From: an uncultured Prevotellaceae bacterium
GTDB lineage: Bacteria; Bacteroidota; Bacteroidia; Bacteroidales; Bacteroidaceae
Reading direction: 5' to 3'
NCBI GenBank assembly: GCA_947167515.1
Contig: CAMVIM010000025.1
Location: forward strand, 1 to 56,080
Length of the DNA: 56,080 nucleotides
A program made the position numbers and the translations under genes. The notes below the pieces were generated by a model, which was not told where the DNA came from, made no database searches, and was given only the letters and a program-made list of their open reading frames with translations. How positions within the stretch are numbered: position 1 is the first letter of the stretch; every line of letters begins with the position of its first letter. Positions 23,215 to 32,271 of this stretch are shown here, one piece after another.

Positions 23215-24300
23215 TCATCGTTCATCCTTCAGGAAGGATATAACCGCATTTCGAAAGGTTTGACAGTCCTTATATATCTCATTCAGCAACTGATTGCGAT
23301 TTCTTTCATAAACCTCATCATTGAAATTCTCCACATAATCATGCAGTTGACGACAAAGATTCCTATTGTCAACAATCGCAACGCCTACACCATATCTCGA
23401 AGCATAATCACCTTGAGTAGTTCCTGCCGTAGTTATCATTGGTTTTCGGAAAATCAAAGAACTATAGAATCTGTTGGATAACGCTGTGTCATGCGACATT
23501 TTTCTTGGGTAAAAAATGTTCAAAAAAGTACATCTCCTGATGATGTTTGGCTCATCTTCTTTTTTATAAAATCCTGAAAAATACACATTCTCTATTGATT
23601 CTTTCTTGGCCAAATCTCGCAACTTCACATCAGCGCCCTCTTCTCCTCTTCCTATATATGCAGTTTCGAATCCCGGCTGATTAGCCAATGCCTGCATAAT
23701 AGCCGCATTCTGTTCAAAATCTCTGATGCCTCCAATCGTTAAGACTACAATTTTTCCATCTATCAATGTCAGATGATGTGACATATCTTTCCGCTGTTCT
23801 GCAAATCCTTTCTCAAGCAGTTCCATCCTTATATTATGGCTTAAAACATACTCACCTTCCGGAAGGCATCTTCTGAATCCCGGCGATGAAATAACGTTAC
23901 ACGCACTGATGGAGAGAATTTTCTTGTATCGCGACTTAAACCGCTGCTCGATAGACAAATCGCGATAATCCATAATAAACTTTCCCGCATATTTCTTCTT
24001 GAGAAACTTATACAGAAACAACGCTATTTGTGGACCGCATACAATCAATTTATCATAATTCTCTTTCTTAATAACTCTCCTCAAAAAGAAAGAATATCGC
24101 AAATAGCCCCATAACCGCTTTAGCATTCCATCTGTCGTACTAACAGTTGCAGAGAATCGGTATGCAGCCGGTTCATCCATATCACGTTTGTCAAAATAGA
24201 TAATATCATATTCCACATTAGCCTCATCAAGAATATCTGTGTAAAGGCGTGAATAAGGAGCAAAATATATATTGGTCGGCAACAAAATTCCTACTTTCAT
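23215..24300 (-). CDS. GT-B-type glycosyltransferase
   Basis: A 361-residue protein with the N-terminal motif MKVGILLPTNIYFAPYSRLY and a C-terminal Rossmann half containing VVLTIGGIRDFEQN and FSGFYKKEDEPNIIRRCTFL, the usual donor-binding layout of GT4/GT1-like enzymes. The canonical EX7E motif is not clear. It is the last gene of the long minus-strand polysaccharide operon, 52 bp after the WbsX-like gene. The sugar specificity cannot be read from sequence. Confidence 0.75.
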   Translation of the reverse strand: MKVGILLPTNIYFAPYSRLYTDILDEANVEYDIIYFDKRDMDEPAAYRFSATVSTTDGMLKRLWGYLRYSFFLRRVIKKENYDKLIVCGPQIALFLYKFLKKKYAGKFIMDYRDLSIEQRFKSRYKKILSISACNVISSPGFRRCLPEGEYVLSHNIRMELLEKGFAEQRKDMSHHLTLIDGKIVVLTIGGIRDFEQNAAIMQALANQPGFETAYIGRGEEGADVKLRDLAKKESIENVYFSGFYKKEDEPNIIRRCTFLNIFYPRKMSHDTALSNRFYSSLIFRKPMITTAGTTQGDYASRYGVGVAIVDNRNLCRQLHDYVENFNDEVYERNRNQLLNEIYKDCQTFRNAVISFLKDER

Positions 24301-24352
24301 ATATCAATGAGTATTTACATTTTTCGATTGATGTTTCTGTCATGTTCCTCCA

Positions 24353-25504
24353 TCATACAATAGCCTTCTTGATGGCCTCAAGAAAACCATGTCCATATTT
24401 GAGGTCTGGCTCCACATAGTTGCCTTCGGCCCATTCATTCCAAGAGCGCAAGAACAATATTTTGTGTTCAGGCTGTTTCATCTTAACCACATCCAAAGCT
24501 TGTTCAATATGATGTCTGAAGTTTTCTGGTGTTGCATGAATATAAACTCCTTCTTGATCGCCCGTCCTTGGTGTCCTGTCCCATCCTGAGAATATGCTGG
24601 GAAAGACATTTTCCCAGCTGTCTTCTGGAGCGAAGAAATGGCCAACAACCTTGGGATAGTCGTATTTGATGGCCGGGAGGAATGAGAACTTCTCATGTAG
24701 TTTAAACTTAATGGCACGCACGATTTTTCCAGAAGTTATCATTTCGGCTCTTGACTTACCCATCGAGTTGATGCCATCAAAGCCTAAAGATAACATATCA
24801 TTATAAACTTTAGCACTACTTTTCAAATTAGGCATGACCCGTCCATTCCCAACTCCTCCTTCCGCCAAACGGACAACAGTATTGGTGGAGTTACACATCG
24901 CCACAAAATAGAATCCTGGCAAACCATGCTCTTTCGCCAACTGTTGCCAATCTTCCATAAAGGCTTCCACATGTACAAAACGATAAGGGTCATAAATCAG
25001 AAACAGCAGTTTTCCGTCAACCTTGATATACCGCTTATCTTGAAAAGCTGTCAGCATAGTCTTAAAATGCAGCTCATTATCCTCATGACCCAAATAGAGC
25101 TGTTCAGCAATCATCCCGTCCTTCACGCCCTTCTTCCATGTTGAAGTACTCCAGTCATGATTAGCCCAAGCCAAACAGAAAGGGAAATCAGGCTTACCTG
25201 AAGCCACCACTTCGTTGAATGGGCGTTCCAAGAGACGTTTTCCGTTACCAAACCAATAATGCCAATAACAAAATCCCTCAATTCCTGCTTCTCGAGCCAG
25301 TTCAGCTTGAGCTTCACGGATTTCAGGCATTCTCAAGTCGTAAAATCCCAAATCAGCTGGAATACGTGGCTGATAGTGCCCTCTAAACAGTGGGCGAGCT
25401 TTAGCCACATTCGTCCATTCCGTAAATCCCGGTCCCCAGTATTTATCATTCTCTGGAATGGGATGGAACTGAGGTAGATAAAATGCTATAACACGAGCTT
25501 TCAT
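24353..25504 (-). CDS. WbsX-like protein (GH99-like domain)
   Basis: A 383-residue protein with the WbsX hallmark RVIAFYLPQFHPIPEND at the N-terminus, then WGPGFTEWTNVAKARPLF, YWHYWFGNGKRLLERPF, LAWANHDW, and a C-terminal RSWNEWAEGNYVEPD. WbsX proteins are found in O-antigen and capsule clusters and share a fold with endo-mannosidase GH99. Their activity (transferase or hydrolase) is still debated. No signal peptide is present, so it acts in the cytoplasm. It is part of the minus-strand operon. Confidence 0.88.
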   Translation of the reverse strand: MKARVIAFYLPQFHPIPENDKYWGPGFTEWTNVAKARPLFRGHYQPRIPADLGFYDLRMPEIREAQAELAREAGIEGFCYWHYWFGNGKRLLERPFNEVVASGKPDFPFCLAWANHDWSTSTWKKGVKDGMIAEQLYLGHEDNELHFKTMLTAFQDKRYIKVDGKLLFLIYDPYRFVHVEAFMEDWQQLAKEHGLPGFYFVAMCNSTNTVVRLAEGGVGNGRVMPNLKSSAKVYNDMLSLGFDGINSMGKSRAEMITSGKIVRAIKFKLHEKFSFLPAIKYDYPKVVGHFFAPEDSWENVFPSIFSGWDRTPRTGDQEGVYIHATPENFRHHIEQALDVVKMKQPEHKILFLRSWNEWAEGNYVEPDLKYGHGFLEAIKKAIV

Positions 25505-25527
25505 ATACTGATAACGAATGACATTTA

Positions 25528-26580
25528 CTAGATATTATTTGCAACGGCATACTTTTGCCAAAATTTCGAGAGAAGGTATGTTGTACGTCTTTCTGTCCAT
25601 CTCTTACGAATCAGGTAGAACGGCATAATCAACTGCCTTGAAAGCTTTTCCGGCAAGAATCTAGAGAAGAACAAGTACCATTTAATTTTATACAACAACT
25701 GCTTTCCGCGAATTGAATCGTATTTCATCACAACGGCAGCCATTTGTTGGGCAAAGGAGACATCAACCTTAGATGCCATCAGATTGGAATAGAGAAAAAG
25801 TGTACACAAATACACATCCCTATCATACTTTTTGCCCCAAACACGTTGAGTTTCCCTGTATTGCTTGTCCAAAAAGTATAAAATGCTTTTCCTATGAGCC
25901 TCAGATTGGATTTTTTTAGAAATAGAGTCCGCATTCCCTTCAGTCCTGTATCCATAATCAGGTTTAGCCACAGCATATTCATAGCACAAACCATGCAACA
26001 GCGCCTGTATGTTAAAATCAGAATCCTGATAAGAGCGCAGATGGGTGTCCCACATCAGTTGATGCTTCCGCAGAACCTCTGTCCTATAGATATTCGTCCA
26101 GACAATAAAGGGCAGGGTACGGTGAAGAAACGCCTTGAAATCATCCTTATAGACGGGATAGCCATACTTTTCAGAACCATTGGGCAAGAACGCCCCATTA
26201 TAAGTACCCGAAGGGAACACCATAAAGTCCAGGTCTGGATGCCTCCTCATGTTCTCCACCCGCTGCCGGAGACAATAGGGAGCAACATAGTCGTCACTAT
26301 CAAAAAAAATGATATATTCTCCCTTTGCCTTCTCCATCCCCATATTCCTACATGTCTGGGCACCTTTAGGCAATCTATTACCACGGCTGATGTAATGGAT
26401 GCGAGGCTCATCGCTGAACTCACGTTCAAGCATAGCGACAGTTTCCACATCCGAACCGTCATCCACAGCCCAAAGCTCCCAGTCTTCAAAGTCATTCGCA
26501 CGGATGGAATCCACCATAACCTTCACCCAGTCAGGATGATTGAAAATTGGCATTACGATAGAAAGGACTGACGTATTCAT
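25528..26580 (-). CDS. Family 2 glycosyltransferase
   Basis: A 350-residue GT-A enzyme: LSIVMPIFNHPDWV, ELWAVDDGSDVETV, KGAQTCRNMGMEKAKG and the metal site FFDSDDYV are all visible in the first 110 residues. Its ATG overlaps the stop of the upstream GT4 gene (ATGA at 26577-26580), showing translational coupling. The C-terminal ~120 residues are basic and helical and probably bind the membrane or lipid acceptor. Confidence 0.88.
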   Translation of the reverse strand: MNTSVLSIVMPIFNHPDWVKVMVDSIRANDFEDWELWAVDDGSDVETVAMLEREFSDEPRIHYISRGNRLPKGAQTCRNMGMEKAKGEYIIFFDSDDYVAPYCLRQRVENMRRHPDLDFMVFPSGTYNGAFLPNGSEKYGYPVYKDDFKAFLHRTLPFIVWTNIYRTEVLRKHQLMWDTHLRSYQDSDFNIQALLHGLCYEYAVAKPDYGYRTEGNADSISKKIQSEAHRKSILYFLDKQYRETQRVWGKKYDRDVYLCTLFLYSNLMASKVDVSFAQQMAAVVMKYDSIRGKQLLYKIKWYLFFSRFLPEKLSRQLIMPFYLIRKRWTERRTTYLLSKFWQKYAVANNI

Positions 26581-27704
26581 CTTATATGATTTACATGAGC
26601 CTTGTTAATCACTTCTATCCATTTCTCCTGCCATTTTGCCAATGAAAATGAACTCCTGATGGTAGCATAGGCATGTTTTTGCAAACTTGACCGCAGCTGA
26701 TTATTGTCAAGGATTTGATTGAGAGCCCTATACAACTCCTCTTCTTCAGGGCTAATCATTAAGCCATTATAGCCATTCAGCACAATATTGGTCATGCCGC
26801 CCACATTGGTACAAATAACAGCACATCCTGAGGCCATCGCCTCTAACAGAGAAAGCGACGTTCCTTCTGAACCTATAGTCGGAACGACAGCAATATCCTT
26901 GTCCCTATGAATGTCCAAGCTATCGTTACTATCAAATGTGGTGAATAGAACATTCTTAAATCGATCCAATTTGTCATGCATATAATCAGCATCTGGCCCT
27001 GTGCCCGCCACTGTTATCTGAACATCTTTCCTCTCCATCAAAATTCTCTCTGCCACATTGGCAAACAGGCGTGTGCCACGGTGAATGAAAAATCTTCTTG
27101 CAAAGATGATATTCAATGTTTTTTCATTCTTTTGGGGCTGCGAGTCAGGGATGATAGTGAAATTAGGAATGACGACATGTTTCACTTCAGGATAAGGGGC
27201 GACTGCCTTGTGCCAATTCACGAAATTATGATCCACGCACACCAGATGATCCACTTTATTCACCCGCCGCATCGTTTCCCACGCCCTATACCCTTTCCCT
27301 ATGTAGGCCTTCAGATAACGAAATTTCGATAATTCGTATGTCAGGGGAACATCCCAAGAGATACCATGCTGGATGGCAATGGTCTTGCAGGGAACTTTCT
27401 TCGTAATACAAGTCTCACAACCATAAAGCAGGAGATCTGTCGACATATCAATATGTGGAAGGGCTGCATTCAGCAGAGCCATTGCTACCTTCGGACCATA
27501 ATTGAGACTACACCCCACTCCATACACATCGTAATCTGTAAAGTCTTTATGAAAGTCTTCACAAGAACGTTGATAGATGGTCACGGAATATCCACACTGC
27601 TGTAACACAGGAATCAGATGGGTCAGATAAGTCTGGATGCCTCCGATAGACATGCCGTTGCCATCTGGCTTGAGGAAGTTGAAATATATTACGTGTGCAT
27701 GCAT
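26577..27704 (-). CDS. Family 4 glycosyltransferase
   Basis: A 375-residue GT-B enzyme. The N-terminal half has the acceptor loop GGIQTYLTHLIPVL. The C-terminal half carries LNIIFARRFFIHRGTRLF, VAGTGPDADYM and the EX7E motif in EGTSLSLLEAMASG. It is the first gene behind the repeat array, with a perfect promoter at 27772-27803, so this gene and the three after it can be transcribed separately from wecB. Confidence 0.88.
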   Translation of the reverse strand: MHAHVIYFNFLKPDGNGMSIGGIQTYLTHLIPVLQQCGYSVTIYQRSCEDFHKDFTDYDVYGVGCSLNYGPKVAMALLNAALPHIDMSTDLLLYGCETCITKKVPCKTIAIQHGISWDVPLTYELSKFRYLKAYIGKGYRAWETMRRVNKVDHLVCVDHNFVNWHKAVAPYPEVKHVVIPNFTIIPDSQPQKNEKTLNIIFARRFFIHRGTRLFANVAERILMERKDVQITVAGTGPDADYMHDKLDRFKNVLFTTFDSNDSLDIHRDKDIAVVPTIGSEGTSLSLLEAMASGCAVICTNVGGMTNIVLNGYNGLMISPEEEELYRALNQILDNNQLRSSLQKHAYATIRSSFSLAKWQEKWIEVINKAHVNHIR

Positions 27705-27984
27705 AACGAGTTCTACTGATAGCGAGGAGCGCCCCCATTTACTGGAGGCGGCTTCGACTCTCTTTTCGTTGCAAAGTTAGCACTTCTTTCACAATTACAC
27801 AAATTAGCATAATTCTTTTTGTGGAATTTCCCAGCCCGCCTAATACAATGATTCCTTTTTTACACACAATTTGTGTTACGACGCTTGCAAGCCCCAAACT
27901 ATTTTAGTTGTAAAGGCAACGGGATAGTTACTTTATATCACACTCGTCTCTAAGGTTGTTAAGTAACCCACAAACATTAAAAAA
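27705..27984. other. Upstream region of the glycosyltransferase unit
   Basis: It contains the promoter at 27772-27803, a GC-rich leader at 27720-27770, the palindrome ACACAATTTGTGT near 27863-27875 and the palindrome GCTTGCAAGC near 27883-27892. No gene is visible. Positions 27800-27984 have no clear function. Confidence 0.5.
27772..27803 (-). promoter_or_regulatory. Promoter of the GT4-GT2-WbsX-GT unit
   Basis: The minus strand reads TTTG (27803-27800), 20 bp, TAACTTTG (27779-27772). It is an exact Bacteroidetes consensus, about 70 bp before the ATG at 27704. Confidence 0.75.
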
Positions 27985-28352
27985 TTTAGGTCGATTACAT
28001 AAAAAGATTTAGCTTGATTATACAAATAAATTTAGCTTGATTACAAAAATACATTTAGCTTGATTACAAAAATGCATTTAGCTTGATTACAAAAATACAT
28101 TTAGCTTGATTATAAAAAAGCATTTGGCTTGATTACAAAAAAGCATTTGGCTTGATTACAAAAAGGTGTAATCAAGCCAAAATATAAAGGATATATAAGT
28201 GAAAAGAAGATGGATATACAAGCTATAGAAAGATGAGGATACAAGCTATGCATCAAAGGGCTTGTGAGATATAGGACAGAGTGGATACAAGCTACATAAG
28301 ACGAGGCTTGCGAGTCCAATGTAGTGGAACTCGCAAGCCTTAAATGGTTGTA
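27985..28352. repeat. Sixteen-unit 23-bp periodic array
   Basis: From 27985 eight units with consensus TTTAGCTTGATTACAAAAA run at exactly 23 bp (27985, 28008, 28031, 28054, 28077, 28100, 28123, 28146). The same 23-bp phase continues to 28352 in more diverged units (28169, 28192, 28215, 28238, 28261, 28284, 28307, 28330). Most of the latter carry the complementary core CAAGCY; two begin CTTGYGAG. Where orientation switches, a perfect 15-bp hairpin forms (28146-28160 with 28167-28181). A second one lies at 28304-28340. It fills the gap between wecB and the GT4 promoter. Confidence 0.9.
28304..28340 (-). other. Hairpin downstream of wecB
   Basis: AGGCTTGCGAGT (28304-28315) pairs perfectly with ACTCGCAAGCCT (28329-28340), with a 13-nt loop, 58 bp after the wecB stop. 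No T-run follows on the minus strand, so it is not a standard intrinsic terminator. It may stabilise the 3' end of the wecB transcript. It is built from two units of the 23-bp array. Confidence 0.55.
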
Positions 28353-28397
28353 TGTGGGGAAGGAACAGGGATGGGCCTACACATTCTGTTGTATAGT

Positions 28398-29549
28398 CTA
28401 TTTGCGCAAGCTCTCCACGATTCGGCCACAAGCCTTGCCATCACCATATGGATTGACAGCCTTTGACATCCTCTCGTAAGCCACAGGGTCTTCAAGCAGA
28501 GTGCTGACTTCGCTAACGATAAGGTCATGGTTGGTACCCACCAGATGTACGGTGCCGCTTTCCAGTGCTTCGGGACGCTCGGTAGTGTCGCGCATCACAA
28601 GCACAGGCTTGCCCAGTCCGGGTGCCTCCTCCTGAATGCCACCGGAATCGGTCAACACAATCGTGGATTTCTCCATCAGATAGACAAACTCCAGATACTG
28701 TAACGGTTCGATAAAGAACATGTTGCCGAGATTTGTCAGGTCTTCGCCAAACACCTCATGAATGGGCTTGCGCACATTGGGGTTGAGGTGCATGGGATAG
28801 ACGAAATCGACATCAGGGTATTTCAGCGTTAAATCTTTAATGGCTGTAACCATATTGATGAATCCCTGTCCGAAGTTCTCGCGACGATGACCTGTGATGA
28901 GCACAAGACGACGACCTGATGACAGGCGATTGACATCATATCCAGCTTTCATAAGCACATCTGTTTGTTCCTGAGCCAAGGAAACATCGGCCTTCAACTT
29001 CCCCACTACCATGTGGAGCGCATCTATCACCGTGTTGCCAGTAACGAAAATCTCCCCATGGGCATTCTCTCGCAGCAAGTTGTCGCGACTCAAAGGTGTG
29101 GGGCTGAAGTTGTAGGTGGCTATGCGCCCCGTAATTTGACGGTTCATCTCCTCTGGCCAAGGGCTGTAGATGTTGTGGGTGCGCAACCCTGCCTCCACGT
29201 GCCCCACAGGTATCTGCTGATAAAAAGCAGCCAATGCTGCAGCGGTGGATGTTGTGGTATCACCATGCACCAGCACAACATCGGGGCGGCACTCCCTGAA
29301 GACATCTCGCATACCAGTCAGCACACGAGCGGTGATGTCATAGAGGTCTTGTCCCTGCTTCATGATATTCAGGTCAAAGTCAGGGATGATGTCGAAGATG
29401 CGGAGCACCTGATCCAGCATTTCACGATGCTGACCTGTGACACACACTATAGTCTCGAACAGATCAGGGCACTTTTGAAATTCTTTCACCAGCGGAGCCA
29501 TCTTGATGGCTTCTGGACGAGTGCCAAACACTAACATGATACGTTTCAT
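28398..29549 (-). CDS. wecB: UDP-N-acetylglucosamine 2-epimerase, non-hydrolysing
   Basis: A 383-residue cytoplasmic enzyme converting UDP-GlcNAc to UDP-ManNAc. Hallmarks are FGTRPEAIKMAPL, VTGQHREML, VHGDTTTS, HVEAGLRTHN and TDSGGIQEEAPGLGKPVLV, with RDTTERPEA. Length matches the family (about 375). No WecC dehydrogenase is visible in the window, so ManNAc itself may be the product used. Its ATG overlaps the flippase stop (ATGA, 29546-29549). Confidence 0.95.
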   Translation of the reverse strand: MKRIMLVFGTRPEAIKMAPLVKEFQKCPDLFETIVCVTGQHREMLDQVLRIFDIIPDFDLNIMKQGQDLYDITARVLTGMRDVFRECRPDVVLVHGDTTTSTAAALAAFYQQIPVGHVEAGLRTHNIYSPWPEEMNRQITGRIATYNFSPTPLSRDNLLRENAHGEIFVTGNTVIDALHMVVGKLKADVSLAQEQTDVLMKAGYDVNRLSSGRRLVLITGHRRENFGQGFINMVTAIKDLTLKYPDVDFVYPMHLNPNVRKPIHEVFGEDLTNLGNMFFIEPLQYLEFVYLMEKSTIVLTDSGGIQEEAPGLGKPVLVMRDTTERPEALESGTVHLVGTNHDLIVSEVSTLLEDPVAYERMSKAVNPYGDGKACGRIVESLRK

Positions 29550-31018
29550 TTGTCTGTCTTATTTTCTTGATAAACAAAATTCCTTCTATGAACCCTTTTC
29601 AACAAGAGATCTTTCGTATAAATAAATCCAGTTGTCTTCATCACGGCATGAAGCGTGATATATACAATTGTCCCTATCAGCATCTGAGCAAACAGCAACA
29701 ATGCCGGATGATAGTTCATCCATGAAATCCAGTAGATAGATGCGCCCATAATGACTGAAATCACCGTTGGTGCAGTAACATCTTTGAGTTGTTCTACTAC
29801 TCCATAGTTCAGAATTTTCCTACATGGATAGAGGTTGACGATGATACATATAGCATTATACAGCACAATACCCCACGCCACCGCATACACATCGATGAGG
29901 AAACTAACCACGAGTATGATAGCTTCAATAACCTTCTTGACACCTTCTATCTTCAGAATAATGTCACTATATCCCAATGCCTTGATGGCACTCATATTAG
30001 AACTCTGAATCGGCATCAGCATGAACGCGACACAAAATATCTGGATAAAAGGTACTGCACCCAACCACTTCTCGGTTAGCAGCAGAACAACAAAGGGTTT
30101 GGCCGCAACCAAAAGCCCCATCAAAATGGGCATGATAACGAAATGGGTCACTTCAATGGAACGCTTCATCATCAACTTCACCTTCTCCCGCTCATCCTGT
30201 ATATCAGCAAATGCCGGGAGCAGAACTGCCTGAAGCGAAATGTTGATGTTCGTCATGATGAGATTGGGAAACTGCTTCCCACGATCGAAAAAAGCCAAAG
30301 TGGCTGGCTGATAGACCCTGCCAATAATAAGGCTTCGGATGTCTTCATATACCACAACAATCAAGTTGGCAAGGAATATCTTCCATCCAAAGTCAAACAA
30401 ACCTTTAAATCTTTCCAAAGAGAAAGCCCAAATGGGTCTCCACTTGATAGTGAACCACATGATAAGAGTTGTGGCCATCTGATTGGTTATCTGTTGAGCA
30501 ACCAATGCCCACACTCCATATCCTTCATTAGCCATAAAGATGCCTATGCCCCCTGACACTATCGTAGCCCCCAAACTGCAATAGAAAAGTTTGTCGAACA
30601 GCATGTGCTTGGCTATGTAAGCACGCTGGATGGCATTGAAAGAGTTGAAGAAAAGGATTGTACTCAAGACGCGCACAACGGGAGTCAAGAGTGCATTATC
30701 ATAAAATGCAGCTATCCATGGAGCAGAGAAAAAAAGTATCACATACAAGACTGCTGCCAAGCCCAAACTTACATACAAAATTGTCGAAAAGTCTAAGTCA
30801 TCCGCCTTTTTCTTTTGTATAAGTGCCGTATTGAGTCCTCCGTCTATGATAACATTCGCCAAGTCAATGAACACCACGATAATGGCAATAATACCATATT
30901 CACTTGGCATGAGGATTCGTGCAAGTAGAATAGTCACGAGCAAAGAAATCGTTTGGGAACTAAATCTCTCAAGCAATTTCCACAAAAATGAGTGCACTAT
31001 CTTCTGCTTCTGAATCAT
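29546..31018 (-). CDS. Wzx-type lipid-linked oligosaccharide flippase
   Basis: A 490-residue polytopic inner-membrane protein of the MOP superfamily (polysaccharide synthesis type). About 12-14 hydrophobic helices are visible. The N-terminus FLWKLLERFSSQTISLLVTILLAR-type segment with ILMPSEYGI is characteristic. It moves undecaprenyl-linked repeat units across the membrane. It overlaps both neighbours by 4 bp (wecB downstream, polymerase gene upstream), which marks a tight operon. Confidence 0.88.
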   Translation of the reverse strand: MIQKQKIVHSFLWKLLERFSSQTISLLVTILLARILMPSEYGIIAIIVVFIDLANVIIDGGLNTALIQKKKADDLDFSTILYVSLGLAAVLYVILFFSAPWIAAFYDNALLTPVVRVLSTILFFNSFNAIQRAYIAKHMLFDKLFYCSLGATIVSGGIGIFMANEGYGVWALVAQQITNQMATTLIMWFTIKWRPIWAFSLERFKGLFDFGWKIFLANLIVVVYEDIRSLIIGRVYQPATLAFFDRGKQFPNLIMTNINISLQAVLLPAFADIQDEREKVKLMMKRSIEVTHFVIMPILMGLLVAAKPFVVLLLTEKWLGAVPFIQIFCVAFMLMPIQSSNMSAIKALGYSDIILKIEGVKKVIEAIILVVSFLIDVYAVAWGIVLYNAICIIVNLYPCRKILNYGVVEQLKDVTAPTVISVIMGASIYWISWMNYHPALLLFAQMLIGTIVYITLHAVMKTTGFIYTKDLLLKRVHRRNFVYQENKTDK

Positions 31019-32265
31019 AACGCATCACTACTTTGTACGATAGAATGATTGTGTTTGTCCTCATGAACGCCAGAATGCCAATCAAGAACGACTTTCACAC
31101 ACACACCTATCAACATATAAAAATAAGGTTCTAAAAGAAACGAGTTACTTATAAACAACTTCACAATGCTTATTGAAATCAGAAGAACAATAAATATCTG
31201 TGCCTTTGTACCTTTTGATAACCACAGAGAATAGCCTATGAGAACAAACAATAGCATCAGTAGCGCATACCCCAGTACATATCCATAAGTACAGGCAAAA
31301 TCAAGTGGAAGGAAGTGAGGATAAATGATGTCATAGTTTCTGCAACCAAAAGCCCCAAGCCCCCAGAAATGCTCACCTTCACTCATCACATGTTCCAGTT
31401 CATTACGCAGCACGCTTCGGTTCGAATCATTACCCAGTTCTCCTGTAATCATCTTCTCCAAAATTCGAGTGCTAAGCTTCAAGTTCGTAAAAGTGCTGGC
31501 TAACGAGAGAAGAATACCCTCCAGATTGATGAGCAGCAAAAGAGACAATGACACAATACCCATTTTTACATAAATAGCACCCTTGAACTTCATGAAAAAG
31601 AAAAAATAGACGAGGCCCAAAAAGGCCAAACACACCAACGGACCTCTTGTTCCGCAAGATAACAGGAACAAAACTCCTACAAAGAAGACCGCAGCTTTCC
31701 ATAACCGAAACTTCTCCAATGTTGACCACAACAACAATGCAACATGCGGAAGCAACCGATATGCCACATACATATTGTCTTCTCCTGCCACTTCTTCCAT
31801 ATTCTTATTCGCTTGGGCATATAGTAAGAAATAGAGCAAGTCCATTACGATACAAACCGCTGACAAAAAAAGAAATATATTGAAAAAGTCATCAATATTT
31901 ACTAAACGGCCCACAAAATAATACGTAAAAACACAAAATATACATGTAAGCGCTTCTTCATCTAAATAAGCTGCATTCTCGGGAAAGAATACATAACAAG
32001 ATAAAAGATAAAAGACATTGAGTCCATAAAAGAGATAATCAATCAAACAAAATTTGTTCAGTATTGCTGGTATAGATAGTATAACAGACAATACACCACC
32101 AGCAATAAGCACTTCTGCTGAATATTCGCCAATTACGGGAAAACGATTTAGAATTCCCTTGACATACATCAGCAACATAGATGCCCAGATAACACATAAT
32201 GTTACATTAAGCATCAAATCCTTTCTAACGGTTATACTGACTCCATCTACAAACTTTATTTCCAC
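31015..32265 (-). CDS. Wzy-type O-antigen/capsule polymerase
   Basis: A 416-residue membrane protein with about 10-12 transmembrane helices and a larger loop near 255-320. The motif LLSCGTRGPLVCL fits the O-antigen ligase/polymerase family. Overall sequence identity within Wzy proteins is low, so the assignment rests on topology, this motif, and its place between wzz and wzx. Overlaps the flippase gene by ATGA. Confidence 0.8.
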   Translation of the reverse strand: MEIKFVDGVSITVRKDLMLNVTLCVIWASMLLMYVKGILNRFPVIGEYSAEVLIAGGVLSVILSIPAILNKFCLIDYLFYGLNVFYLLSCYVFFPENAAYLDEEALTCIFCVFTYYFVGRLVNIDDFFNIFLFLSAVCIVMDLLYFLLYAQANKNMEEVAGEDNMYVAYRLLPHVALLLWSTLEKFRLWKAAVFFVGVLFLLSCGTRGPLVCLAFLGLVYFFFFMKFKGAIYVKMGIVSLSLLLLINLEGILLSLASTFTNLKLSTRILEKMITGELGNDSNRSVLRNELEHVMSEGEHFWGLGAFGCRNYDIIYPHFLPLDFACTYGYVLGYALLMLLFVLIGYSLWLSKGTKAQIFIVLLISISIVKLFISNSFLLEPYFYMLIGVCVKVVLDWHSGVHEDKHNHSIVQSSDAL

Positions 32266-32271
32266 AGGCTT

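Noticed and set aside
27985-28168. The 23-bp tandem units could be a CRISPR array
   Set aside because: Units are contiguous with no unique spacers between conserved repeats, and no cas genes are near.
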